Below, piece by piece: positions 1-8,865 of a stretch of 64,000 nt of DNA (positions are counted from its first letter, which is position 1; each line of letters begins with the position of its first letter). The translations under genes and the position numbers were made by a program. The notes beneath the pieces are model-generated. The model ran no database searches. It worked only from the letters and a program-made list of their open reading frames with translations, and had not been told where the DNA came from. Origin of the DNA: Caballeronia sp. TF1N1 (lineage in GTDB: Bacteria > Pseudomonadota > Gammaproteobacteria > Burkholderiales > Burkholderiaceae); contig NZ_CP084631.1 of NCBI RefSeq assembly GCF_022878925.1, forward strand, positions 62,001 through 126,000, in the 5' to 3' direction.

Positions 1-562
1 CTGGATAAGTGCGATCCGGACTATCGAAGAGTCGAAGCAGAAGCTAAACATCCTCGTGAATAACGTGGGAATCAACGACCGAAACTCCATCATGGGAACG
101 TCGCTTGCCGACTGGAGCAATACGATGGAGAGCAACGCGACCACGATGTTTCTGGGCATCCGCTCGGTGGTCCCGCTGATGCGCAAGAGCGGAGGCGGTT
201 CGATCATCAACATCGGCTCCACTTCAAGCGTGACCGGAACGCCCTATGCCGCCTACAGTTCCAGCAAATGGGCGATGAGAGGGTTGGGGAAGATCGCCGC
301 GCGTGAGTTCGTGGCCGAAGGCATTCGCGTCAATACCGTCTGCCCGGGATTCATTCTCAATGAGTTCAATGAAGGGCAACCTTACGTCGAAGCGCTCAGG
401 AAAAGTGTGCCGATGGGGCGAGCAGGCTCGTCCGATGAAGTCGCGCATCTCTCCCTCTATCTTGCATCGGACGAGGCGGCCTACGTTACCGGTCAAGACA
501 TCGTGATCGACGGTGCACTGAGCATGCCGACCTACGTACTCAGCACTTTCGCAGGCAAATAG
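1..562 (+). CDS. SDR-family oxidoreductase, 5' end outside window
   Basis: C-terminal part of a short-chain dehydrogenase/reductase, an NAD(P)-dependent oxidoreductase. The reading frame is open back to base 2, so the start lies upstream of the window. Visible landmarks are the LNILVNN strand after the Rossmann core, the serine of NIGSTSS, the catalytic YSSSK (Y and K spaced as in the family) and the PG motif in VNTVCPGF. The C-terminal VTGQDIVIDGA is typical of SDRs that form tetramers. It precedes an MFS carrier and the start of a second SDR, which suggests a small catabolic operon. The substrate cannot be read from the sequence. Confidence 0.9.
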   Translation, partial: WISAIRTIEESKQKLNILVNNVGINDRNSIMGTSLADWSNTMESNATTMFLGIRSVVPLMRKSGGGSIINIGSTSSVTGTPYAAYSSSKWAMRGLGKIAAREFVAEGIRVNTVCPGFILNEFNEGQPYVEALRKSVPMGRAGSSDEVAHLSLYLASDEAAYVTGQDIVIDGALSMPTYVLSTFAGK

Positions 563-647
563 CACAAGACCGTCAATCCGGATGCTCCGCGCAATTGTGC
601 ACGGGGCTTCCCTTGATTCCCAAAGATACGGTCGCTCCGGAGAGCAC

Positions 648-1910
648 ATGACCACCCCATACAACACAGTCGGCACCGCCCGCGACGAGACCGGAAACCC
701 GTGGCGTCATGTCGTCGCAGGGTTTATCGCACTCGTATTCGGCGTGAATATCGTTCCTGTCATGTTCAATCTGCTCGGCGTGCCTTTTATCGCCGAATTC
801 GGATGGACGCGACCGCAGATATCGAACGGGCTCGCGCTTTTCACTTTCTGCGACGGGCTGAGCATGCTGGCCGTCGGTGCGCTGGTCGACCGGCGCGGCA
901 TCAAATCCGTCGTGCCGATGGCGATGGCTTTCGGCGGCGGGCTGATTCTGCTGACGTTAATCCCCGGGCAAATCGAGTGGTTCTATGCCCTGTGCGCGGT
1001 GATCGGCCTGGGTGCGGGCGCCGTTGCACCGACCGTCTACTCGATCGTCATCACCGCCTGGTTCGATACCCGACGCGGCCTTGCGCTGGGTATCCTGAAT
1101 GTCGGTCTCGGCTTGTGCGGCGCTTTGATGCCCTTTCTGCTCTCGACCATTCTCAGGACGGAAGGCTGGCGCGCGGCGATGATGATCGTCGGCGGTATCT
1201 CCATGCTCCTAGCGCTCGCGAATCTGCTGTTCGTCCTGTGCATGCCGCCTGCGTGGGAAAAGGACCGACGTGCGGCGCGAGGCCACGGGACCGTGGCCGG
1301 ACCATCGCTCATCAGTCTTGCCCGATCGAAGCACCTGTGGCTCGTTTGCCTATCGATCTTTTTTGTGTCGGCGGCGACGTACGGCCTTCTTGCTCAGCTC
1401 GTGCTGGTGACGACCGATCGAGGCATCGCGATGTCGGTCTCCCTGGCCGCGCTGTCGACCATCAGCATGAGTTCGGTTGGTTCGCGAATCGTGGTGGGCG
1501 CATTGCTCGACCGGATTTTCGCGCCCCTGCTTGCGGGCGTCATCTTCGTTCTCACTGCTGCAGGCGTTCTTCTTCTGAACCATACCCATGGCGCGTCCGG
1601 CGTGTACCTCGCCGCGCTGCTCGTCGGCGTGGGCCTGGGCGCAGAGGGCGACATCGCCGCCTATATCCTGAGCCGATACGTGCCTCGCGCAAGCTATGGC
1701 CGCGCCTTCGGACTCGTCATGTTTCTCTTTGCGCAAGGCGGCGGCCTCGGTGTCTTCGTCCTCGGGAAATCATATGGATTGCTCGGCTCGTACACCGCGG
1801 CCTTGTATCTGATCGTTGCGCTAGTGCTGGTGGCCGCCGTCTGCATCTCCCTGCTCGGGCCGTACCTCTACTCGGTGTCACACACGGCTGACACGTCGCA
1901 AAGCAGTTGA
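648..1910 (+). CDS. MFS transporter, monocarboxylate/oxalate-formate type
   Basis: Twelve-helix major facilitator predicted in the inner membrane, about 420 residues from the chosen ATG at 648. An in-frame start at 582 would add a polar, non-conserved leader, so 648 is preferred. Helix 1 starts with HVVAGFIALVFGVN, and the loop 2-3 motif DRRGIKSVVP is present. The protein is clearly a paralogue of the carrier at 31019-32278: both share GLGAGAV.PTVYSIV.TAWF and NVGLGLCG. That second copy also sits among SDR genes, so both probably import organic acids for the neighbouring oxidoreductases. The substrate is unknown. Confidence 0.88.
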   Translation: MTTPYNTVGTARDETGNPWRHVVAGFIALVFGVNIVPVMFNLLGVPFIAEFGWTRPQISNGLALFTFCDGLSMLAVGALVDRRGIKSVVPMAMAFGGGLILLTLIPGQIEWFYALCAVIGLGAGAVAPTVYSIVITAWFDTRRGLALGILNVGLGLCGALMPFLLSTILRTEGWRAAMMIVGGISMLLALANLLFVLCMPPAWEKDRRAARGHGTVAGPSLISLARSKHLWLVCLSIFFVSAATYGLLAQLVLVTTDRGIAMSVSLAALSTISMSSVGSRIVVGALLDRIFAPLLAGVIFVLTAAGVLLLNHTHGASGVYLAALLVGVGLGAEGDIAAYILSRYVPRASYGRAFGLVMFLFAQGGGLGVFVLGKSYGLLGSYTAALYLIVALVLVAAVCISLLGPYLYSVSHTADTSQSS

Positions 1911-1984
1911 ACACATGTCCGCAACATCGCGTCTTGAACGGTTGACGCGTCGCTTAAACAATCGAATGTCAAGGAGACAAGAAA

Positions 1985-2072
1985 ATGGGCAATGAAGCCG
2001 ACGCAGCATATGCCGAGCGAGTTGCCGTCGTGACAGGCGCAGCAGGCGCAATGGGCTATGAAATCTCCAGAC
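1985..2072 (+). pseudogene. SDR N-terminal fragment cut by IS6 element
   Basis: An ATG behind a good ribosome binding site (AAGGAGACAAGAAA) opens a frame with VAVVTGAAGAMGYEIS, the glycine-rich NAD-binding start of a short-chain dehydrogenase (TGxxxGxG). Only 29 codons remain before homology ends at the left end of an IS6-type element at about 2073. The rest of the gene is not found on the other side of the IS block, so the 3' part was deleted or lies elsewhere. It was probably the third gene of the SDR-MFS-SDR operon. Confidence 0.8.
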
Positions 2073-2477
2073 GGCGTTGTCAAGTTGGTGGGCCGGTCGC
2101 GTAAGATGGCGTGATGAAGAAACCGAAATCGCTCTATCACGGTCACCGTTTTCCAGCCGAGGTCATCAGTTGCGCCGTGCGCTGGTATTTCCGCTTCCAG
2201 TTGAGCTTGCGTGACATCGAGGAACTGCTCTTCGAGCGCGGGGTGACCGTGACATACGAGACGATTCGTTGCTGGTGCGACAAGTTCGGCAAGGGCTTTG
2301 CTCATGGGATGAAAGCGGTGCGACGCAAGCCAGGTAGCACGTGGCACCTCGACGAGATGTTCGTCACACTGCGTGGCGAACCGTACCTGCTGTGGCGTGC
2401 GGTCGACGAGCACGGCGCCGGACTCGACATCCTGCTACAAAAGCGGCGCGACAAGGCCGCAGCCAAACGGTTCTTTA
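2073..2477 (+). mobile_element. IS6-family element, left part only
   Basis: Starts with GGCGTTGTCAAG, an IS6-type terminal sequence, directly at the break in the SDR gene, and continues into an IS6 transposase frame. It is cut at 2477 by a second IS6-family element. The right end is not found downstream of that element. Confidence 0.7.
2114..2477 (+). pseudogene. IS6-family transposase, N-terminal part
   Basis: About 120 residues of an IS6/IS26-type DDE transposase. The N-terminal helix-turn-helix (SLRDIEELLFERGV, then TIRCWC) and the first catalytic aspartate in WHLDEMFV are present. The frame is interrupted after AAKRFF by the inverted repeat of the next element at 2478. The second Asp and the Glu of the DDE triad are missing, so it cannot be active. 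Confidence 0.85.
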
Positions 2478-3282
2478 GGCTCTGTCGCATTAAGACGATC
2501 TGCTATCGTAGCGCCCGGAAAATGAAAGACTTGATCGACGATGACAACGGACAAGGTGTTCAAACGGTTGCACTATCCGCTGGATGTGATGCTGACTTGT
2601 GTGCGCTGGTACGTGGCCTATCCGCTGAGCCTGCGTCATCTGGAAGAGATGATGGCCGAACGAGGCGTATCGGTCGATCATTCGACCGTGCATCGCTGGG
2701 CCATCAAACTCCTCCCGGCGCTGGAAAAGGCGTTTCAACGTCACAAACGCGGAGTCGGTAGAAGCTGGCGAATGGACGAAACCTACGTGAAGGTCAACGG
2801 GGAGTGGAAGTACTTGTATCGTGCCGTTGATAAAGCGGGCGATACAGTTGACTTTCTGTTGCGAGCCAGGCGCGACAAGGTTGCCGCGCGGCGTTACTTC
2901 GAGAAAGCCATTGATGAAAACGGTGTTCCGGAGACGGTGACGATCGACAAGAGCGGCGCCAATCTCGCGGGGCTACATGCGATTAACGCCGAACGCGAAA
3001 CGTCAATTAAGATTCGTCAGGCCAAGTATCTGAACAACATCGTCGAGCAGGACCATCGAGCTATCAAGCGGCGCATTCGTCCAATGCTGGGATTCAAGAA
3101 TTTTCGTTGCGCCCGCATCCTGTTGAGCGGCATCGAAGTCATGCACATGATTAAAAAAGGGCAGATGATGTGTCGCGACAGCACTGCGCGGACTGCAGCT
3201 GAGCAGTTCTATACATTGGTGGCATAAGCAGTACTCAAGATATCACCTCCGCTTGGCCCAACCTCCTTATTGCGACAAAACC
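2478..3282 (+). mobile_element. Complete IS6-family insertion sequence, about 805 bp
   Basis: Left end GGCTCTGTCGCATTAAG and right end (reverse complement) GGTTTTGTCGCAATAAG form the imperfect terminal inverted repeats expected for IS6/IS26 elements, and enclose one transposase gene. The 8-base flanks (GTTCTTTA left, CGTTGCCG right) do not match, so there is no target duplication. This fits a cointegrate or adjacent-deletion history in which the rest of the older IS6 element was lost. Confidence 0.88.
2541..3227 (+). CDS. IS6-family transposase
   Basis: Full-length 228-residue IS6-family transposase, close to the usual 230-240. In order: HTH region (SLRHLEEMMAERGVSVDHSTVHRW), first catalytic Asp in WRMDETYVKV, second Asp in TIDKSGAN, and Glu in VEQDHRAIKRR. 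The C-terminus follows the family pattern (GFKNF, GIEVMHMI). It lies 63 bp inside the left inverted repeat. No frameshift is seen, so it may be active. Confidence 0.93.
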   Translation: MTTDKVFKRLHYPLDVMLTCVRWYVAYPLSLRHLEEMMAERGVSVDHSTVHRWAIKLLPALEKAFQRHKRGVGRSWRMDETYVKVNGEWKYLYRAVDKAGDTVDFLLRARRDKVAARRYFEKAIDENGVPETVTIDKSGANLAGLHAINAERETSIKIRQAKYLNNIVEQDHRAIKRRIRPMLGFKNFRCARILLSGIEVMHMIKKGQMMCRDSTARTAAEQFYTLVA

Positions 3283-3580
3283 CGTTGCCGCGCCAGCGTT
3301 TACCCTTGTGGAACACTCCGCTGACGAAGACGCGGTGTAACGCCGGCGCGTGCCGGGGGACCGGGTTCCGACTTTTTCTCGTTCTTCGCCGTTGGAAGCC
3401 CGACTTACAAAAAATCCGCGCAGCGTTCTTCCCCTCTAAGAGTTCGAACCTTTCCACAGTCGGCTCTTCTCTTTTCGCTGAAGCGGGCGAGAAGTCCATT
3501 ACTTGACTCTGCTGAAACGTTGATACGTTGAAGATGATGCGAGCTAACTCGCGTCGCAATGAAACTTAAAGAGATCGCAC
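3283..3580. other. Non-coding stretch after IS6
   Basis: No convincing gene. Short frames on both strands lack a ribosome binding site or any recognisable family. It separates the IS6 block from the next gene and may hold that gene's promoter; no clear -35/-10 pair was assigned. Confidence 0.4.
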
Positions 3581-4513
3581 ATGGAAAACAACAAGAAGCA
3601 ACCCGTCGATTCGATCAAGTCACTTATCGACCTCACTCAAGCATCGTTTGCAATCGCATGGAAAGCAGTCCTCCTTCTCGGGGGGCTGATCGTCGTCGCC
3701 TACTGTTATTTTGAGAGTATCGTGCCCGAAGGGCTTTCACTCAGTGATGCTTTCTTTCTCGCGTCAGCCGCCTTCTCACTCACTTGTATCGCGATAATCG
3801 GTGTTGGCTTCTGCGCCTTCGCAACGGTGTGGGCAATCAAGTTTCTCGTCATCGGCAACAACTTCAGGCTTAGGCACCGCGGCCACCCCCCAGCCCACTC
3901 GCTTCATTCTGCATTCGATAACGGATCGACGGTCTTCATGTCGTTCCTCGTGGCGCTTCCGCTTGCCTATCTGTTGATCTTCGTCCGGGACCAAGCACCC
4001 GACACCCGCATGCACGCGACACTGTTGTTTTTCACGGCGGTAGGCGCAATCGCAGCGATCCTTCTTCTCATTGTTCCCGTAACAACACGCAGGCGCAATG
4101 TACGCATTTCATTGAGTTTCTTTGCGATGACGGTATTTGCATCGCTGGTTGTAACCCAGCCTGCTATTCTCAATCTCGCAATGGTCAATCTCGGTGTGCG
4201 ATCCGCGCCCGGTCAAGTCGTGCTCTTTTCAGACGCCGAGCACACGCAGTTGGCGGCGATCGCGAGTGCCAACGGCGTAAAGGTCCAATTCTGCAAATTG
4301 AGCGATACCGACAAATGGGGCACGCGTGACGCTCGCGCCGTGTGGCATGGCGTAGGCGGAAGTTCTTACGTTCGGCTCTTCGACGAAAACGACGCGTCGC
4401 GGAATGTTCTCGTACGGGCTAATCGCGCGGATGTAGAAGTCCTCCGAGCGGAACGAACCCGTTTCAATTGCCCGTCCGGATCCACGAGTGCACCGGTCAA
4501 CAAATCTTCCTGA
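3581..4513 (+). CDS. Multi-pass membrane protein of unknown function
   Basis: A 310-residue protein with about five hydrophobic segments (near residues 27-49, 57-92, 115-133, 145-167 and 174-197) followed by a soluble C-terminal domain of about 110 residues. That domain should lie on one side of the inner membrane. It contains RDARAVWHGVGGSSYVRL, which suggests a small beta-rich fold, but I recognise no family. The N-terminus is polar (MENNKKQPVDS). It stands alone, with no operon partner within 400 bp. Confidence 0.7.
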   Translation: MENNKKQPVDSIKSLIDLTQASFAIAWKAVLLLGGLIVVAYCYFESIVPEGLSLSDAFFLASAAFSLTCIAIIGVGFCAFATVWAIKFLVIGNNFRLRHRGHPPAHSLHSAFDNGSTVFMSFLVALPLAYLLIFVRDQAPDTRMHATLLFFTAVGAIAAILLLIVPVTTRRRNVRISLSFFAMTVFASLVVTQPAILNLAMVNLGVRSAPGQVVLFSDAEHTQLAAIASANGVKVQFCKLSDTDKWGTRDARAVWHGVGGSSYVRLFDENDASRNVLVRANRADVEVLRAERTRFNCPSGSTSAPVNKSS

Positions 4514-4936
4514 GTCGCCCCGACTGACCGGGATACCCGCGGCGCCAGTGGATAGCGAGGGACTTGTCATCGTTACAGGGCGCATGCCGCACAGGCGAGA
4601 TGCCCTGACTGTGAGTGGTGCTTTGGCGGCTTCGCAAACTCAGCCAAGTCAAAAGCGCATCAAAAAGGCTGCTCTTTCCAACACTTCCAGCATTTGATCA
4701 GCAGATAATCTGTCAACGCCCTGGGAGATTTGATGCCCTTCACTGGCGTCAACGACCTCCCCGGCACGTATCACCCTTGGCGCAGTGCCCCCCATCTCCA
4801 GATGGCGGCCCACACCTCCCTAAACGCATGCAGGACCCGGCCTAGCTGGAGCTAGCCGGGGTTGTACTGGATTCGACAAGGCTTGGCAACCTGCTGACCT
4901 TTCCCTGAACAGAACACGTAACCTTTAGAAAACGAC
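4514..4936. other. Intergenic region with a strong hairpin
   Basis: No gene recognised. A near-perfect inverted repeat at 4837-4861 (CCCGGCCTAGCT / AGCTAGCCGGG, one bulged base) could act as a terminator or RNA hairpin, but no T-run follows on either strand. The last 80 bases probably hold the promoter and leader of the small membrane gene at 4937. Confidence 0.4.
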
Positions 4937-5131
4937 ATGCGCCTCTTTCTCGCGATCATCATTCCCTGGCTACAGTTTTTTACGATCGGCCGCCCGATCG
5001 CCGGAGTGATCTGTCTTCTCCTGCAGTTCACACTGATTGGTTGGATCCCCGCAGCAATTTGGTCGGTCTTTGCGCTCAGCCAGTACAAGACGGATCGCAA
5101 GATCGAGCGCGCACTCGCGAGCCGCGCCTGA
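4937..5131 (+). CDS. YqaE/Pmp3-family small membrane protein
   Basis: A 64-residue protein with two hydrophobic segments: FLAIIIPWLQFFTIG, then a glycine/isoleucine-rich helix ending in LIGWIPAAIWSVFAL. This layout, with GWIPAAIW in the second helix and a short basic tail (KTDRKIERAL), matches the YqaE/Pmp3 family of small inner-membrane proteins linked to salt and stress tolerance. The length is normal for the family. The assignment rests on pattern recognition only. Confidence 0.75.
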   Translation: MRLFLAIIIPWLQFFTIGRPIAGVICLLLQFTLIGWIPAAIWSVFALSQYKTDRKIERALASRA

Positions 5132-5228
5132 TCGGTTCCATCGACCTCAGTAATGAACTATCGTTCACGCAGGTAAGGGCGCACGGGCGACTCGCGCGCC
5201 TACTATATCAACGAAGATTCCCTTCATT

Positions 5229-5405
5229 TCATTCGATCCAGTCGCCGATCACGATTTCGCCATCGACGTTATTGTCCGCCGCAACCTGCTGTGCGATGGC
5301 CATCAATTCTTCGCCGCTCAGAGAAGCGTGTTCTTGGGTCGTAAGTACCACGTCGACTCCATTCGATGCCGCGTCCGATAGCGCGTAAGCTGCGCGATAC
5401 GTCAT
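5229..5405 (-). CDS. Small acidic protein of unknown function, 58 aa
   Basis: A 58-codon frame with a very good ribosome binding site (CGGAGGACATCAA before ATG). It starts MTYRAAYALSDAA and ends VIGDWIE. The sequence is acidic and probably helical, with no signal peptide or membrane segment. It sits downstream of the SRAP gene on the same strand, 43 bp away, so it could be its operon partner. The family is unknown. Confidence 0.6.
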   Translation of the reverse strand: MTYRAAYALSDAASNGVDVVLTTQEHASLSGEELMAIAQQVAADNNVDGEIVIGDWIE

Positions 5406-5448
5406 TTGATGTCCTCCGTTCTGTCACTGCGCGGCATCGACCGGCCGC

Positions 5449-6159
5449 TTAACCACCCTCGTCCGCGAGAAGGGATGCCTGAGCGAGATCGGCCTTGGGC
5501 GTTGCCATTTTCTTGGTTGTACGCGGCGGCAATGGAAACGGCTCAGCGTGCATTGCGTCCGCCGGATATAGCTGCAGGAACGATCGCGCCTCATCTGTGC
5601 TCTTACAAGAGAGCCAATTTTCGTACTCGGTCGGCTCAATGATCACGACCGAGCGTTTCTCCGCCCCAGGCCGGTGGAACCGCTTCATCAACGGATGGTC
5701 ATCTGCGTTGACGGTCAACATTGTCATACTCAAGCTGGTCGAGCCGTCAGCCGGGTCTTTCCATGCACGCCAGAGCCCCGCGATCGCGAGCGGCGATTCG
5801 TCCGCCATTCCGATCCGCCAACGAACAGCCTTGCCGGTTTCATAATTCGGCTCGTAGAACCGCAGGCACGGGATCAGAGCAAGCTGCAGTTTGTTCCACG
5901 CGGAGCGGAAGCTCGTCTTCTGCCCGACCGACTCAGCTCGCGCGTTCATCGTGTCGAACGCCTTCACGCCTTGCGGGATGAATCTGCGCGGGACAATCCC
6001 GAAGCTGGCCGCGTCAGTCGAATTGTCACGGTCAATGCGGCGGAAGATCGGGGCAGCGTAATCTTTGTAGATCTCCGGCTTGTAATCAAAATTCGGCACA
6101 GGGAAGAGGCTGAAGACGTCGAAACGGTCCTTCGGATTAGACTCGTAACTTGTGCACAC
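5449..6159 (-). CDS. SRAP-domain protein (HMCES/YedK-type SOS-response peptidase)
   Basis: 236 residues. Members of this family crosslink to abasic sites in single-stranded DNA through the N-terminal cysteine. MCTSYESNP places Cys at position 2. The NARAE segment (MNARAESVG), the RSAWNK stretch, the FYEP motif and TMLTVNADDHPLMKRFH, which contains the conserved His near the active site, are all visible. It is transcribed divergently from Ku across 192 bp. Pairing of an abasic-site shield with an end-joining gene suggests a DNA-repair island. Burkholderiaceae often carry several SRAP copies, so this may be an accessory one. Confidence 0.9.
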   Translation of the reverse strand: MCTSYESNPKDRFDVFSLFPVPNFDYKPEIYKDYAAPIFRRIDRDNSTDAASFGIVPRRFIPQGVKAFDTMNARAESVGQKTSFRSAWNKLQLALIPCLRFYEPNYETGKAVRWRIGMADESPLAIAGLWRAWKDPADGSTSLSMTMLTVNADDHPLMKRFHRPGAEKRSVVIIEPTEYENWLSCKSTDEARSFLQLYPADAMHAEPFPLPPRTTKKMATPKADLAQASLLADEGG

Positions 6160-6351
6160 TTTTTCGCTCCTCGGCCAAACTTACAAACTGCGGAAAGATA
6201 GTGAGCGCCGCCGTCCGAGTCTGACCGGCGACCTCCGTCATGGCACCTATTTTGCACGAATTGCTCATTTGGCCTTGCCGCTGAGCAGGACGCTGCCTCC
6301 TAAACGAGGCGCGAACGTGGCCGGCCTAGAAACCTACCGCAAGGGGATCTT

Positions 6352-7299
6352 ATGGCTGCCCGCTCGATTGCGTCGCTGACGCTCAGTTTTGGCCTTGTAT
6401 CCGTACCCGTTAAGGTCTATACCGCGACCGAAAGCAAGACAGGGGTCGGCTTCAACCTAATGCACAAGGATTGCGGCACCCGGCTTAAACAGCAATACGT
6501 CTGCCCCCACGATGGCAAAGTCGTCGAGCGCGCCGACATGGTCAAGGGCTATGAATTCGAGAAAGAGCGGTACGTGATTTTTGAGAAGTCGGAGCTTGAC
6601 GCACTTGAGGCCAGCGCGAGCCACACCATCGATATCGTGTCCTTCATGCCCACCGAGGCAATCGACCCCATCTATCTTGACAAACCCTACTATCTCGCCC
6701 CCGACAAACGCGGCGGCAAACCGTATCGCCTTCTACAAGAGGCGATGAAAGATAGCGGCACCTGCGCTTTAGCCCGTTGGACGTGGAAGGGGAAGCAGCA
6801 TATGGTGCAGATTCGCGCCGGCAGCGACGGTTTGATTCTTCAGACCTTGCTTTATGCCGATGAGGTTCGCTCCCAGGCCGATATCGGCATCGACCAACCG
6901 GAAATCCAGCCGACGGAGCTGCAGCTTGCCGAGCAGTTGATTGAGCAGTATCGCGTCGACAGCTACGACGCGGCAGCGTACAAGGATGAGGAGAAGGAAC
7001 GAATCCTTGCGGAGATCGATAAAAAGATTGCGGGCAACAAAATCACCGCCGTGCCAGCCGTCGAGCAGCCCGGCGCGCAGGTCATCGACCTTGTAGAAGC
7101 TTTGCGGGCCAGCTTGAAGAAAAAAGCAACCGCGGTACAGCCGGCAGCGGCACCGCGCGCTGTACGAAAGACAGCCCGAGCGGCCGAACCGGAGCCGGAA
7201 GTGGCAAACCAAACCGCGGCCACGAAGCGCCGCTCGGTTCGCCGCGCGTCCAACGAAGTTCAACCCGCACCTGCACGCAAGACCGGCACGAAGAGGTGA
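6352..7299 (+). CDS. ku: Non-homologous end-joining protein Ku
   Basis: A 315-residue bacterial Ku homodimer subunit that would bind double-strand DNA ends and recruit LigD. The start ARSIASLTLSFGLVSVPVK is the classic N-terminus. The core beta-barrel, the KGYEFEK.RYV segment and SFMPTEAIDPIYLDKPYYL are conserved, followed by a Lys/Arg/Ala-rich C-terminal tail (from about 245) of the kind that binds DNA and ligase. It is followed after one base by the HTH-TPR gene, so the two are probably cotranscribed. The LigD gene downstream is broken, so its partner must be encoded elsewhere or is lost. Confidence 0.95.
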   Translation: MAARSIASLTLSFGLVSVPVKVYTATESKTGVGFNLMHKDCGTRLKQQYVCPHDGKVVERADMVKGYEFEKERYVIFEKSELDALEASASHTIDIVSFMPTEAIDPIYLDKPYYLAPDKRGGKPYRLLQEAMKDSGTCALARWTWKGKQHMVQIRAGSDGLILQTLLYADEVRSQADIGIDQPEIQPTELQLAEQLIEQYRVDSYDAAAYKDEEKERILAEIDKKIAGNKITAVPAVEQPGAQVIDLVEALRASLKKKATAVQPAAAPRAVRKTARAAEPEPEVANQTAATKRRSVRRASNEVQPAPARKTGTKR

Positions 7300-7300
7300 C

Positions 7301-8125
7301 ATGCCCCACAATGGCTACCGCCTTCGCGACGTTCAGCGCATGCTGGGCGTTTCTCGAAGCGTCGTAGAGAAGCTTGTTGCGGCCGGCTTTGTTTCGCCAG
7401 ACGGCGAGCGGCGAGACTGGCGCTTTACGTTCCAGGACATCGTCTTGCTTAGGACCGCACAGGCATTGCGCGCGGCTGGCGTGTCTTCTTCGAAGATCGT
7501 TCGCGCGCTTGATCATCTGCGCAAGAGTTGGGGCCACCAGGGAGCGCTTACCGGTGTGCGAATTGCGGCCGTCGGCGACCGTGTCGCCGTGCGGGACGAT
7601 GCGAGCCGCCAGTGGGATGCCGAGACCGGTCAATTGCTTCTAGATTTCGACGGCCTGCCCGCCACGTCAAACATCGCTTCGCTGCAGGCGCCGTTGGCAA
7701 ACAGAATGCGGGAAGCGGCAAGCGAGCTCTTCCATCGCGCCCAAGCGCTCGAAGATGAGGACATTGACGCTGCCGAATCTGCCTACCGGGAAGCACTTGC
7801 GCGGGCCCCCGACTATACAGACGCATCACTGAATCTTGGCGGCATCCTCGTCGACACAGAGCGGTACGACGACGCCATAGCGGTCTATCGCGACGCGCTT
7901 CGCCACCGACCGACCGATCCCGTATTGCACTTCAACATCGGAGTTGGGTTGGAAGATTCTGGCCGCTTACGGGAAGCATTACAGTCCTACGATCTTTGCA
8001 TCAAATACGCGTCAGACTTCGCGGATGCCCACTTTAACGCCGCGCGCATCTATGAGGAGCTTGGCGAGGCGAGGAAGGCGATCCGCCACTTCAATGCTTA
8101 CCGCAAATCGCAGAACGGGGCGTAA
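7301..8125 (+). CDS. MerR-like HTH protein with TPR repeats
   Basis: A 274-residue protein. Residues about 6-75 form a MerR-type winged helix (YRLRDVQRMLGVSRSVVEKLVAAGFV), and residues about 125-265 hold at least three tetratricopeptide repeats (for example AESAYREALARAPDYTDASLNLG). It starts one base after the Ku stop codon, which implies translational coupling. The architecture, a DNA-binding head and a protein-docking tail, would fit a regulator or scaffold for end joining; that role is inferred from position only. I know no characterised function for this fusion. Confidence 0.8.
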   Translation: MPHNGYRLRDVQRMLGVSRSVVEKLVAAGFVSPDGERRDWRFTFQDIVLLRTAQALRAAGVSSSKIVRALDHLRKSWGHQGALTGVRIAAVGDRVAVRDDASRQWDAETGQLLLDFDGLPATSNIASLQAPLANRMREAASELFHRAQALEDEDIDAAESAYREALARAPDYTDASLNLGGILVDTERYDDAIAVYRDALRHRPTDPVLHFNIGVGLEDSGRLREALQSYDLCIKYASDFADAHFNAARIYEELGEARKAIRHFNAYRKSQNGA

Positions 8126-8225
8126 AAGCGATCGGGACATGTGTTGTTGCATGCCAACCGGGACAAGAACGAGACGCGAAAAGGCAGACCAAACAAACCC
8201 GGCTGGAAGCCCACCCCTTAAGCAT

Positions 8226-8579
8226 TTACGAAGTGTGTACTTGAGCTTTCTTAACAGCGTCAAAGCCGTCCGTAGCATCGAACAGCGATACCGATATTTC
8301 TTTGACGAGCCTCGCTTGGCACTCAGGCGTAAGGTGCTCGCGACGGCCAAACTGTTCGACGGCTGCCCGCAGGCTTTCCGCGGCCGTCCCGCCGTCTATG
8401 GAGTCGATCTTGCCAGCGTGAAAAACCGTGGCGATACCATGACTGCGCAGAATCCGGGCAAAGTCGCCCAACTGTGAAGGAAGGTGCGGCGCAGACTGCT
8501 TGCTCGCAAGCTCTCTCTCCAGACGCTCGATTTTCTCGGCCATAGCCTGAACCGCAACTGATTCAGCTTGTGTGCTCAC
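8226..8579 (-). CDS. Hypothetical coiled-coil protein, third gene of small operon
   Basis: A 117-residue frame opening with GTG at 8579 (VSTQAES) that overlaps the end of the previous gene. The start is supported by the overlap, although an internal ATG at 8543 is possible. Residues about 10-30 (AMAEKIERLERELASKQ) look like a coiled coil; the rest is soluble. Family not recognised. It is the last of three minus-strand genes that appear to form one operon. Confidence 0.5.
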   Translation of the reverse strand: MSTQAESVAVQAMAEKIERLERELASKQSAPHLPSQLGDFARILRSHGIATVFHAGKIDSIDGGTAAESLRAAVEQFGRREHLTPECQARLVKEISVSLFDATDGFDAVKKAQVHTS

Positions 8580-8853
8580 GTTTTTTTGTTTCCTTTGGGT
8601 TGGATCGCAAGCGAATCGCACGTGCCGCTGCTCGAATCCGTTTTGCCGCGCCATGCGGGGTATCGCACACCGCAGTCCAGTCATGGTGCCACCACTGGAT
8701 GACTTCGGCCGCTTCATTCAACGAACGCGCAGCGACCACCTCGCGAACTTCGTCCGCGACTTCATTCCACCATGCCGAACTTTCACCCTCGCTCGCGCGC
8801 GGATCGACAGCGTGGCGGTAGATTGTCTTTGCGGCTTCAAGTGCGATCGCCAT
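8563..8853 (-). CDS. Hypothetical protein, middle gene of small operon
   Basis: 96 residues from an ATG with AGGATAAC upstream. It is helical and Trp-rich in the middle (SSAWWNEVADEVREVVAARS, then QWWHHDWTAVCD) with a basic C-terminus. It starts 12 bp after the stop of a 41-codon membrane gene and overlaps the next gene by 17 bp, a tight operon arrangement. No family recognised. Confidence 0.5.
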   Translation of the reverse strand: MAIALEAAKTIYRHAVDPRASEGESSAWWNEVADEVREVVAARSLNEAAEVIQWWHHDWTAVCDTPHGAAKRIRAAARAIRLRSNPKETKKREHTS

Positions 8854-8865
8854 TGTTATCCTATG

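Noticed and set aside
4837..4861. Hairpin as the terminator of the gene at 3581-4513
   Set aside because: It lies more than 300 bp downstream and lacks a T-run; kept only as a noted inverted repeat.
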